Positions 41,881 through 49,593 of a stretch of 64,000 nucleotides of DNA are shown here, one piece after another. How positions within the stretch are numbered: position 1 is the first letter of the stretch; the number at the start of each line of letters is the position of its first letter. Source of the DNA: RYN-230 sp963768945 (GTDB lineage Bacteria > Actinomycetota > Actinomycetes > Streptosporangiales > Streptosporangiaceae); the NCBI GenBank assembly GCA_963768945.1, contig CAVYJW010000003.1:744001-808000 (forward strand), written 5' to 3'. The notes beneath the pieces are model-generated. The model worked only from the letters and a program-made list of their open reading frames with translations. It ran no database searches and was not told where the DNA came from. A program made the translations under genes and the position numbers.

Positions 41881-42702
41881 ATGAGCACGATCATCACCAA
41901 GGACGGCACCGAGATCTACTACAAGGACTGGGGTGAAGGCCCGGTCGTGACGTTCTCGCACGGCTGGCCGCTGAGTGCCGACGCGTGGGACGCGCAGCTG
42001 TTCTTCCTCTCCCAGAACGGCTTCCGCGTGGTGGCGCACGACCGGCGTGGCCACGGCCGCTCCAGCCAGCCCTCGTCGGGGAATGACATGAACGGGTACG
42101 CCGACGATCTCGCGGCCGTGATCGAGGCCCTCGACCTCCACGATGCGACGCTGGTGGGCCACTCGACGGGCGGTGGAGAGGTCGCGCGCTACATCGGGCG
42201 GCACGGGACCGCGCGCGTTGCCAAGGCGGTCCTGGTGTCAGCGGTGCCACCCATCATGGTCCAGTCCGCGGCGAATCCGGAGGGCCTGCCGATTGAGGTA
42301 TTCGACGGCCTGCGCGACGGTCTCACCAAGGACCGCTCACAGTTCTATAAGGAGCTGGCCACGCCGTTTTACGGCGCCAACCGGCCGGGGGCAAAGGTCT
42401 CGCAGGGCGTGCTGGATCAGTTCTGGCTGTGGAGCATGCAGTCCGGGCTCAAGAATGCCTACCAGAGCATCAAAGCGTTCTCCGAGACCGACTTCACCGG
42501 GGACCTCAAGAAGTTCGACATCCCGACCCTGGTTTTGCACGGCGAGGACGACCAGATCGTTCCCGTCAAGGACGCCGGGAAGAAATCGGCCAGGCTCATT
42601 GAGGGCGCGACGGAAATCTACTATCCGGGCGCGCCACACGGCCTCATGGACACACATCAAGATCGGCTTAACGCTGACCTGCTCGCCTTCCTGAGCAGCT
42701 GA
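41881..42702 (+). CDS. Alpha/beta hydrolase, cofactor-free haloperoxidase-like (2)
   Basis: 273 residues, a paralogue of the preceding gene. VVTFSHGWPLSADAWDAQ, nucleophile elbow LVGHSTGGGEVARYIGR, LVLHGEDDQIVPV (Asp) and YPGAPHGLMDTH (His) give a complete triad. It is nearer to classical chloroperoxidases (e.g. CPO-L/T) than the first copy. GAGGAAAGGAA before ATG 41881 is a strong ribosome-binding site. Natural substrate unknown. Confidence 0.9.
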   Translation: MSTIITKDGTEIYYKDWGEGPVVTFSHGWPLSADAWDAQLFFLSQNGFRVVAHDRRGHGRSSQPSSGNDMNGYADDLAAVIEALDLHDATLVGHSTGGGEVARYIGRHGTARVAKAVLVSAVPPIMVQSAANPEGLPIEVFDGLRDGLTKDRSQFYKELATPFYGANRPGAKVSQGVLDQFWLWSMQSGLKNAYQSIKAFSETDFTGDLKKFDIPTLVLHGEDDQIVPVKDAGKKSARLIEGATEIYYPGAPHGLMDTHQDRLNADLLAFLSS

Positions 42703-42735
42703 TCCGACCTCCGCCGAATCATCTTCCAGGTCTGA

Positions 42736-43392
42736 TCAGGACTCCAGATAGCGCAGCACGGCCAGTACCCGTCGGTGATCGGCGTCCGAGGGCGCCAGGC
42801 CGAGCTTGCTGAAGATGTTCCCGACGTGCTTCTCCACGGCCCGCTCCGAGATCACCAGAATTCCCGCGATCGCGCCGTTGGAGCGGCCCTCGGCCATCAG
42901 GGCCAGCACATCGCGCTCCCGGGCCGTGAGGGAGCCGAGCCCGTCGGTGCGGCGGCTGGCGCCGACCAGTTGCGTAATGACCTCCGGGTCGAGAGCGGTC
43001 CCGCCAGCCGCGACCCGGCTCAGCGCTTCGACGAACTCGCCGACGTCGGCGACCCGGTCCTTGAGCAGGTACCCGACGCCGGCGGCACCCCCGCCGGACG
43101 CCGCACCGAGCAGGTCAGCCGCGTACCGGGTCTCGATGTACTGGGAGAACACCAGCACGCCGGTCTTGGGGTGGTCACGCCGGATGGCGATCGCGGCGCG
43201 CAGGCCCTCGTCGGTGTAACCGGGGGGCATCCGCACGTCGACCACGGTCACGTCCGGCTGGTGCTCGTCCACCGCAGCCCGCAGATCCTCGGCGTTGCCG
43301 ACGGCGGCGACCACTTCGTGGCCGCGGTCGGCCAGGATCTCGACCAGGCCCGCCCGGACCACTGCCGAGTCCTCGGCGATCACAATCCGCAT
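42736..43392 (-). CDS. NarL/FixJ-family response regulator
   Basis: 218 residues. The receiver domain has the acidic pair in VIAEDSAVVR, phosphoacceptor D52 in VTVVDVRMPP, and the conserved Lys in GVGYLLKDRVAD. The C-terminal LuxR-type helix-turn-helix reads LTARERDVLALMAEGRSNGA, then IAGILVISERAVEKHVGNIF. It lies 16 bp downstream of its histidine kinase on the same strand. Start is ATG 43392, since the upstream residues in the longer frame are not part of the receiver fold. The target genes are unknown. Confidence 0.93.
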   Translation of the reverse strand: MRIVIAEDSAVVRAGLVEILADRGHEVVAAVGNAEDLRAAVDEHQPDVTVVDVRMPPGYTDEGLRAAIAIRRDHPKTGVLVFSQYIETRYAADLLGAASGGGAAGVGYLLKDRVADVGEFVEALSRVAAGGTALDPEVITQLVGASRRTDGLGSLTARERDVLALMAEGRSNGAIAGILVISERAVEKHVGNIFSKLGLAPSDADHRRVLAVLRYLES

Positions 43393-43408
43393 CGGGGCTC
43401 CGGTTCGC

Positions 43409-44878
43409 TCAGGCGTGGGACGGCATCTCGACGGTAACCACGGTAGGACCGTGCCGCGGGCTGCTGACGTGCAGGCGGCCATCCACGGTCCGGACCCGCT
43501 CGGCGAGCCCGGCCAGGCCGCCGCGGGCCTCGATGCGGGCGCCGCCGGAGCCGTCGTCGCTGACCCGCATCCGCAGCAGCCCGGGCACGTGCACGACCTC
43601 CAGCGTCGCATGCCGGGCGCCACTGTGCTTGGCCACGTTGGTCAGCAGCTCGGCCGCGCAGAAGTAGGCGATGGTCTCGATCGCCGCCGACGGGCGCACG
43701 GGCAGGTCGATGACCAGTTCCACCGGCACGTCGCTGCGGGCGGCCAGGGTGGTCAGCGCGGTGCCGAGGCCCTGGTCCAGGACCGGCGGGTGGATGCCGC
43801 GGGCCAGGTCGCGCAGCTCGATGATGGCTTCCTTGGCGCTTCGGTGAGCCGCATCCACCAGCTCCAGGGCCCGCTCCAGGTCCGCTTGCGCGGTCCCGCT
43901 GGTCGTGCCGCCGAGCTTCTCCCGGGCCAGGCCCAGCTTCATGGCGACGGCGACCATCTGGGCCTGGGCCCCGTCGTGCAGGTCCCGCTCGATCCGGCGC
44001 AGCCGCGCCGCCGAGTCATCCACCGCGTGGGCCCGGGTCTGCTCCAGTTCACGCACCCGGTGTCCCAGCGGCGGCCCGAGCAGCCTGGCGATCAGCTTCC
44101 CGTCCTGGGCGTTGCAGTTCCGCAACCACCACGGGCAATAGAGCAGCGCGGCCACGCCTGCCGGAACCAGCGCGAAGGAGACAGCCAGGGAATGCACCGA
44201 CTGGACCACCAGCAGGGGATCTGGCTTCCACCACGTCAGCCATCCAGGCACATGGATCACCACGCCGTTGGCGTGCAGGATCTCCCACCAGATCGGAAAG
44301 GTCAGATAAGGGAGCCCCCAGGCCAGCAGGTAGATCACGATGATCGCGCTGAGCACCGAGAGCAGCAGCTTGAGCAGCAGGTAGGCACAGGCCCGCCAGC
44401 CGACCGGATCGGCCAGGACCGCCCGGACCCGGCCGAAGGCGCCAGGCTGCCAACGCGGCGCCGGCGGCGCTTCGACCTGCACTCCCAGCAGCAGGCCGGC
44501 CAGGTGACGGTGGACCGCAGCGAGCCGGCGGGCACCCAGCAGCGTCACCATCAGCAGCGGCAGCCCGACCAGCATGCCGGCGAAACTGAGCGACATCCCG
44601 AAGCCGACGGTGACAGCGACCACGATGAACACGAAGCCCGGAATCGCGAGCAGCAGCCCGATAACCGCGTACTCGATCTGCCGCCCGGTTTCCCGGGTAA
44701 ACGGAGCCCGCAGCAGCTTCGCCGCGGTCTGCCGGAACCAGGCCCGGTCGCGGCGGATCTTGGGCCGGCGCACGGAAGGTCCGGCGGGAATCGCGAAGGT
44801 GCCGCGCCACGCATTGTCGGGCGCAGCTGGCACTGCTGGGCGGGCCTGCTGGCCGGTCACCGGGTTTGCGCTGTCCAT
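43409..44878 (-). CDS. Sensor histidine kinase (HisKA_3/NarX-like)
   Basis: 489 residues. Several membrane segments occupy residues about 68-115, 165-190 and 225-248 with a putative sensor domain of the type seen in actinobacterial two-component pairs. The dimerisation/phosphoacceptor motif is RRIERDLHDGAQAQMVAVAM with H301. The ATPase domain has ELLTNVAKHSGARHATLEV and SDDGSGGARIEARGGLAGLA. It is paired with the response regulator at 42736-43392. MDSANPVTG at 44878 follows GGGGAG and is preferred over an upstream ATG. Signal unknown. Confidence 0.92.
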   Translation of the reverse strand: MDSANPVTGQQARPAVPAAPDNAWRGTFAIPAGPSVRRPKIRRDRAWFRQTAAKLLRAPFTRETGRQIEYAVIGLLLAIPGFVFIVVAVTVGFGMSLSFAGMLVGLPLLMVTLLGARRLAAVHRHLAGLLLGVQVEAPPAPRWQPGAFGRVRAVLADPVGWRACAYLLLKLLLSVLSAIIVIYLLAWGLPYLTFPIWWEILHANGVVIHVPGWLTWWKPDPLLVVQSVHSLAVSFALVPAGVAALLYCPWWLRNCNAQDGKLIARLLGPPLGHRVRELEQTRAHAVDDSAARLRRIERDLHDGAQAQMVAVAMKLGLAREKLGGTTSGTAQADLERALELVDAAHRSAKEAIIELRDLARGIHPPVLDQGLGTALTTLAARSDVPVELVIDLPVRPSAAIETIAYFCAAELLTNVAKHSGARHATLEVVHVPGLLRMRVSDDGSGGARIEARGGLAGLAERVRTVDGRLHVSSPRHGPTVVTVEMPSHA

Positions 44879-44985
44879 GGCGGAACTCCCCGCTTCTGCG
44901 CTCCAGTATCCGCGTGAACCGCGCGCACCGCGAGCGGTCATATCCCGATGCTGGCGGCAGGACGGCCCACGATCGATGGTGCGGG

Positions 44986-45029
44986 CACCCGAACCTGGGA
45001 CCGTGCCAGCCGTACCTCAGGTTCGGGTG
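44986..45029. promoter_or_regulatory. 11-bp inverted repeat between the kinase and a small membrane protein
   Basis: CACCCGAACCT (44986-44996) and AGGTTCGGGTG (45019-45029) are perfect complements with a 22-base loop. It lies in the divergent promoter region of the two-component system and the gene at 45122. It could be a regulator site or an RNA hairpin. Confidence 0.45.
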
Positions 45030-45121
45030 GCCGCACGGTGGATCTGCTGCCCGGGCGCGGCGAGCATCGAGGTGCAGGTGACCGGAGTGGCCGGCACCGC
45101 AAGGTCACAGGAGGCATCCCG

Positions 45122-45367
45122 ATGCATGACAGCGTCTATTCCTCGCAGCCCTTGCTCATGAGGTTTCTGGTCAGGTCATGGGAATTCCGCCACCCCAGTG
45201 CCTGGGTAACGGTGCGCATGGTCTGCGGTATTTTCAACGTCGGCCTGGCCCTGCTGCTGTTCTCTTACGGCTACTGGCTGGGAGCGGTACCGCTTGCGGG
45301 GTCGGCGCTGATCTTTTGGACCGTCTACCGGCTGCAGCTGAGCACCCGGAGGCAGCCTGCCGTCTGA
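45122..45367 (+). CDS. Small two-helix membrane protein
   Basis: 81 residues with two hydrophobic stretches: VTVRMVCGIFNVGLALLLFS and YWLGAVPLAGSALIFWTVYR, separated by a short turn, and a basic C-terminus. CACAGGAGGCATCCCG just before the ATG is a strong Shine-Dalgarno. No family recognised. It is divergent from the histidine kinase gene, so it may belong to its regulon. Confidence 0.7.
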   Translation: MHDSVYSSQPLLMRFLVRSWEFRHPSAWVTVRMVCGIFNVGLALLLFSYGYWLGAVPLAGSALIFWTVYRLQLSTRRQPAV

Positions 45368-45508
45368 CGTTCAGCGGCGCTGACCGCGGCCCCCGCGGCG
45401 GAGCGAACCGCCCGCATCTAGGGTAGGGACCACTGAGATCATGAAGGAGATCGCCGGCCGCGACCTCGGCGTGCAGGGGAGGCGCGAGCCCGGCCCCGGA
45501 GGAGGAAC

Positions 45509-46189
45509 ATGAACGGCGCGGTGCTGGTCACAGGGGCGGCGGGAGCGCTCGGGCACGCGGTGGTCGCCGAGCTGCGCAGCCGGGACCTGACGGTGGTGGC
45601 CCTGGACCGCCCGTCGGCGGCGCTGGACAAGCTCGGGGCGGACGACGGGGTGCACCCGGTCCCGGTCGAGCTGGCCGACCGGACGGCGGTCCGCGCGGCG
45701 TTCGGTGAGGTCAACGCGCTGGCCACGCCGTCGGCGCTCATCGCGCTGGCTGGCGGGTTCGTCCCCGGCAAGCTCGCGGATCTCGACGAGGACTCGCTCG
45801 AGAGCCTGTGGCGGTCCAACGTGGTCTCGCTGCTGTGGTGCAGCCAGGAAGCGGCGCCGCGGATGGCCGCGGCCGGGGGAGGCGCCATCGTGACCGTGGG
45901 CTCCAAGACCGCGGTCGGCGGCCCGGCCCCGCTGGCCCACGCGCTCAGCAAGTCCGCGGTGGTGCGGGCCACTGAGCTGCTGGCCGACGAGCTCCGGCCG
46001 CAAGGGATCCGGGTGAACTGCGTGCTGCCCTCCGTTATCGACACGCCCGCCAACCGGTCCTGGATGTCGCCGGACCTTGCGGCCCGCGCGGTCGCCCCGG
46101 CCGCGATCGCGAAGGTGATCGCCTTCCTGATCGGCCCCGACTCTGCTCCGATCAGCGGCGCCCGCGTCCCCGTGTACGGCGACTCCTGA
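45509..46189 (+). CDS. SDR-fold protein with His at the catalytic Tyr position
   Basis: 226 residues. The cofactor site VLVTGAAGALGHAVVAEL and an Asp-Arg after strand 2 (VVALDRPSAA) suggest NAD. ALIALAGGF replaces the NAG motif, and the Ser is in IVTVGSKTAV. The active-site segment reads PLAHALSKSAV, so His stands where Tyr is found in YxxxK. The C-terminal RVNCVLPSVIDTPANR is typical. GGAGGAGGAAC precedes the ATG. It may have altered chemistry or be a non-catalytic binding protein. Confidence 0.85.
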   Translation: MNGAVLVTGAAGALGHAVVAELRSRDLTVVALDRPSAALDKLGADDGVHPVPVELADRTAVRAAFGEVNALATPSALIALAGGFVPGKLADLDEDSLESLWRSNVVSLLWCSQEAAPRMAAAGGGAIVTVGSKTAVGGPAPLAHALSKSAVVRATELLADELRPQGIRVNCVLPSVIDTPANRSWMSPDLAARAVAPAAIAKVIAFLIGPDSAPISGARVPVYGDS

Positions 46190-46191
46190 CG

Positions 46192-46938
46192 TCAGGGCCG
46201 CCCTGGCCGCAGCGCGACGAACAGGCCTTCCGCGTCGGCGCACAGTGTGTCGCCATCGCGCAGTTCCCCGGACAGGAACCGTTTGCGGCCTTCCTCGCGC
46301 TCGAACCGCGCGGTCAGCTGAAGTTCCCGTTCGATGGGCGTGATGTTGCGGTAATTGACGTGCAGGTATGCGGTCCGTGCCGGTGGCCGCCCGCCGGTGT
46401 TCGACAGCCGGCCCATGACCTCGTCGAAGACCAGCGGGATCGCCCCGCCGTGCACGGCCCCGTTGCGGCCAAGGTGGAGCCGGCCGAACGTCACCCGGCC
46501 CACGGCGTGCCGCTCGTCCTGCTCGCTGAGGTGGACCACTGGCACCAGGGCCTGGGCCCGGCCAGGCAGGTCGACACGCCCGGCGATCTGGCCTTCCTCG
46601 TCCACGGCGTGCGCGCCGAGCCGGACGGCCAGGTCGATGAGGGTGCGTGACACCTCTGCGGCCAGTTCCTCGCTGGGCAGCGAGCCGGTGATCCGGTTCT
46701 GCAGCACGCGCAGCGCGTCGATCATCCCCGGGAAGCTGGCCGGCACCGGGGCCAGGTCGGGAGAGAGCAGCCCACCGGAACCCAGCCCGTCGGGGAGCGG
46801 ACCGAACGGCGCGAGTTCGGCCTCTACCGGCAGGCCGGGGCGGGGCTGGCCGGGGCGGGCCCGGCCGGGCCGGGCGGCGTCGCGGACGTCACAGCTGTCC
46901 CTGGTAGTCCATGCTGGTGACCCTACCGGCCGGGGCAT
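46192..46938 (-). CDS. PaaI-like hotdog thioesterase
   Basis: About 248 residues. The C-terminal ~140 form a hotdog domain: GRLHLGRNGAVHGGAIPLVF with the HGG motif, ARTAYLHVNYRNITPIEREL and EGRKRFLSGELRDGDTLCAD. The N-terminal ~100 residues are Pro/Arg/Gly-rich then helical (FPGMIDALRVLQNRITG). The start is uncertain because the N-terminus contains repeat-derived residues (ARPGRARPGQPRPG). Likely an acyl-CoA thioesterase. It converges with the SDR gene three bases away. Confidence 0.75.
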   Translation of the reverse strand: MPRPVGSPAWTTRDSCDVRDAARPGRARPGQPRPGLPVEAELAPFGPLPDGLGSGGLLSPDLAPVPASFPGMIDALRVLQNRITGSLPSEELAAEVSRTLIDLAVRLGAHAVDEEGQIAGRVDLPGRAQALVPVVHLSEQDERHAVGRVTFGRLHLGRNGAVHGGAIPLVFDEVMGRLSNTGGRPPARTAYLHVNYRNITPIERELQLTARFEREEGRKRFLSGELRDGDTLCADAEGLFVALRPGRP

Positions 46939-47039
46939 CGCGGCCCGCGACGGCGGAAAGGTGGCCGGCCGCACCCCAAGGCAGACAGCGCCGCCGCCGC
47001 GAGGCTCCTGGCTGGCGCCCGGGAACTACTGGTTCGCGG

Positions 47040-47507
47040 TCAGGCAGGCGGCAGGAGGGCCGCCAGGGCAGAGCGGACGGGCTCAGGAACCGGGACCGGC
47101 CTGCGGCTGTGCGCATCCACGTACACGTGCACGAACCGCCCGACCGCGCGGGGCCGGGGATCCAGTTCGCCGGCTTCGCAGCCGAACACGCCGAGCTGGT
47201 ACACCACGCTGGAGGTGCCCAGCCGGGCTACCGCGAGCCCGACTGACACGTCGCCGGGAAACGAGATCCCGCGCAGGTAGCGGCAGGAGGTCTCGGCGAC
47301 CACGCCGATCGCCGGCAGTTCCCTGATGTCCACGCCGGTCGCGTCGATCAGCCAGCCGTTCACGGCCGAGTCGAAGAACTCGTAGTAGACGACGTTGTTG
47401 AGGTGCCCGTACACGTCGTTGTCGGCCCACCGGGTGGTGAAGCGGCGGTGCACCGGGAAGTCACTCGCGACCGGCTCCTCGCCGGGCCGTTCATCGGCCG
47501 ACCGCAT
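47040..47507 (-). CDS. Acyl-CoA thioesterase, 4-hydroxybenzoyl-CoA thioesterase type
   Basis: 155-residue hotdog protein. RRFTTRWADNDVYGHLNNVV is the catalytic Asp helix motif (RWxDxDxxGHxNN), followed by YYEFFDSAVNGWLID and ETSCRYLRGISFPGDVSVGL. The C-terminus PRAVGRFVHVYVDAHSRRPV is typical. Acyl substrate not resolved. Start ATG 47507, divergent from the broken HIT gene with about 20 bp between starts. Confidence 0.9.
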   Translation of the reverse strand: MRSADERPGEEPVASDFPVHRRFTTRWADNDVYGHLNNVVYYEFFDSAVNGWLIDATGVDIRELPAIGVVAETSCRYLRGISFPGDVSVGLAVARLGTSSVVYQLGVFGCEAGELDPRPRAVGRFVHVYVDAHSRRPVPVPEPVRSALAALLPPA

Positions 47508-47526
47508 GGGGACCTCCCTGCCGGGG

Positions 47527-48060
47527 ATGCCTAGTGCTGGTACGCAAGCACACGATGCTGCTCCCTGCTTCGTCTGCCGGAACCATGGCGACCCTAGCCT
47601 GATGCCCGGCGGGCCCGTCGGGGCGGACGATCTGGTGGTCGTCTCGCATCTGTCACCGCAGGCGCCCGGCCGTGCTGGGAACCCTGTCTACCTGGGACAC
47701 CTCTTCGTGGAGCCGCGCAGGCACGTGGCCGGGCTCGCGGATCTCACCGAGCGGAAGCCCAGGCTGCCGGGTCGTGGCGGGCCCGGGTCAGCCGCGCGCT
47801 GCGCGACGTGCCGGGTGCCGACCAGGTATACGCGGCGGTCCTCGGCAACGGGGTGCCGCACCTGCATGTTCACCTGGCTGGCCCGCTATCCCGGTACGCC
47901 ACCGGGGTTCTGGGGATTGAACGCCGACGAATGGCCCGGTGCGGAAAGGCCGCCGTCGCTGAACTCCTCGCTGTCCAGCGGCACCACCCCGCAGATCGCC
48001 GGCCTCGTCACCCGCCTTCGCGCACCTCTCCCAGCCTCCGGTTCCCAGCCTCCGGCCTGA
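47527..48060 (+). pseudogene. HIT-family hydrolase with two compensating frameshifts
   Basis: The gene begins in one frame with FVCRNHGDPSLMPGGPVGAD and VYLGHLFVEPRRHVAGLADL. Near 47751 a missing base moves the protein into another frame, which reads AEAQAAGSWRARVSRALRDV, then YAAVLGNGVPHLHVHL with the HxHxH catalytic motif. Near 47876 an extra G returns it to the first frame: RYPGTPPGFWGLNADEWPGA. Both halves fit bacterial HIT proteins (nucleotide-binding hydrolases/transferases) exactly. Either the gene is dead or the sequence has two single-base errors. Confidence 0.75.
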
Positions 48061-48130
48061 GGTACCCGCCTCCGCGCGTACCTCCCAGCCTCCGGCCTGA
48101 GGCATCCTCCCCAGCGATCACCACCAAACG
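48061..48130. other. Short stretch with CCCAGCCTCCGG repeats
   Basis: Imperfect repeats of CCCAGCCTCCGG(CCTGAGG) occur from about 48028 to 48112. No gene is seen before the hairpin element. Confidence 0.5.
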
Positions 48131-48184
48131 CTCGTGATCAGACGATCGGTGTCGCTCCAGCGACACCGATCGTCTGATCACGAG
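48131..48184. repeat. Dispersed long hairpin element, copy 2 (perfect arms)
   Basis: Arms of 24 bases, 48131-48154 and 48161-48184, are perfect complements around loop CTCCAG; the core is GATCAGACGATCGGTGTCG. Copy 1 at 9160-9207 shares the same core with one mismatch. No T-run follows. Copy 2 lies 70 bp after the broken HIT gene and just before another repeat block. Confidence 0.88.
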
Positions 48185-48229
48185 ACCGGGCGTGGGGTGC
48201 ACGGTGCGTGTGAGGCCCCTGTGGCAGGA

Positions 48230-48417
48230 GGTGCTGTCGTGGCCTCGGATCCGGGCCTCAGGCATGGGTCTCCGGGCCGGGGGGTCTGCGGCCCGGGTCT
48301 CCGCGTCTGGGCCCGGGGTCTGGGTCTCAGGTCAGGGTCGGGGTCTCAGGGTGCGGCCCGGGTCTCCGCGTCTGGGCCCGGGGTGTGGGCCTCAGGTCTG
48401 GGCCTGAGGTCTGGGTG
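48230..48417. repeat. G-rich repetitive block with a 32-bp direct repeat
   Basis: The segment starting GCGGCCCGGGTCTCCGCGTC is repeated at 48288 and 48353 (65 bp apart, about 32 bp each). The rest is many variants of GGTCTGGG and GGTCTCAGG. No gene is supported here. It lies 3' of the DenD-like gene. Confidence 0.8.
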
Positions 48418-49419
48418 TCAGGTCTGGGTCTCGGCGAGGTGCGCCTGGATGATCGAGGTGAAATCGGGGTCGGGAGCCAGGCCCAGGCGGGCCGCCCGGT
48501 CTGAGTGGAAGCGCGCGGCCCAGCCCGACACCATTCCGGCCACTGCCGGGTCCGGGACCCAGTCGATCAGGCTGGTCACCGCGGGCCCGGCCACCTGCTC
48601 CAGCGCGGCGACCATGTCCCCGACGGTCACCGTGAGTCCGGGCATGGTCACCGCGGTACGGCCGCCCCAGGCATCGTCCGCAGACACGGCGGCGCACCTA
48701 AGCGCCTCGATGGCCCTTGTGGGCGAGGCCAGCGCCACCTCGGTGGCGGGATCGACGGGGCAGGCCGCGCGCTGGCCGGCCAATGGCTCGCGGATGATGC
48801 CCGACATGAAGCCAGAGGCTGCGGCGTTGGGGCGGCCAGGGCGCACGCTGACCGTCATCAGCCGGATACTCCGTCCGCGCAGGAACCCTTTGCGGGTGTA
48901 GTCGGCCACGAGTTGCTCGCCGATGAACTTCTGGATCCCGTAGCTGGTCTGCGGATTCGGCAGCGTGCGGTCCTCCACCACGGCCGGGAGCGGGTGCTCG
49001 GGGGAGCCGCCGAAGACCGCGATCGAGCTCGAGAAGATCACCGGCGGGCTGGTGCCCACCGCGCGGCAGGCGGCGAGCAGGGCCTCGGTGGCGCGCAGGT
49101 TCGCCCGGATACCCAGGTCGAAGTTCGCCTCGCACTCCCCGCTGACCGCCGCGGCCAGGTGGAAGACCATGTCGGCGCCGGCCAGCGCTTCGCGGCCGGC
49201 CTGCCCGGGGGCCATCACCGCGGTCAGATCGCCCTGGACCACGGCGACTCGCGCGTGGGCCGCCAGGTCCGGTGGCGCCGGGACCTGGTCGATGAGCGTC
49301 ACCTGGGACAGCGGGCGCTCGCCGGCACCCGCCACGTCCAGCGAGCCGGCCGCCAGCAGGTCCCGGGCGAGGCGGCTGCCCAGGAAGCCGGCGCCGCCGG
49401 TAATAACCACATTTGCCAC
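48418..49419 (-). CDS. denD: NAD-dependent epimerase/dehydratase-fold protein, D-erythronate dehydrogenase-like
   Basis: 333 residues. The extended-SDR cofactor motif is NVVITGGAGFLGSRLARDLL. The catalytic region is FSSSIAVFGG (Ser) and TSYGIQKFIGEQLVADYTRK (YxxxK). RSIRLMTVSVRPGRPNAAAS and FMSGIIREPLAGQ are typical of DenD/OtnD. DenD oxidises D-erythronate to 2-oxo-tetronate, which a DUF1537-type kinase then phosphorylates. Such a kinase gene is divergent at 49594. GTG 49419 is used since GGAG lies upstream. Confidence 0.8.
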   Translation of the reverse strand: MANVVITGGAGFLGSRLARDLLAAGSLDVAGAGERPLSQVTLIDQVPAPPDLAAHARVAVVQGDLTAVMAPGQAGREALAGADMVFHLAAAVSGECEANFDLGIRANLRATEALLAACRAVGTSPPVIFSSSIAVFGGSPEHPLPAVVEDRTLPNPQTSYGIQKFIGEQLVADYTRKGFLRGRSIRLMTVSVRPGRPNAAASGFMSGIIREPLAGQRAACPVDPATEVALASPTRAIEALRCAAVSADDAWGGRTAVTMPGLTVTVGDMVAALEQVAGPAVTSLIDWVPDPAVAGMVSGWAARFHSDRAARLGLAPDPDFTSIIQAHLAETQT

Positions 49420-49593
49420 GGCATCTCCATCCTGGGCCGGGGGCGTGGAATACAGTGCGATCTTAGGCAGTGGTGGCCGCCGTGCCCGGATCCCGGGTGG
49501 CGGATCTGCCGTACCCCGGCCGCAGGGCCGGCGCACGACCACATGAATCCGGGGGACCACGGGCGCGGGGAAGGGGCCAGGGTGGTGGGGGAC

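Noticed and set aside
38877..41909. 1010-codon open frame on the minus strand
   Set aside because: It is the mirror of the LuxR-ATPase and hydrolase genes in GC-rich DNA; the translation is Gly/Pro/Arg-rich without family motifs.
48230..48417. CRISPR-like or coding repeat block
   Set aside because: Repeats lack regular spacers and no frame gives a recognisable protein; treated as non-coding repeat.
48505..49593. 5' extension of the DUF1537 kinase frame
   Set aside because: The extension is antisense to the DenD-like gene and has no family similarity; the kinase homology starts after 49594.
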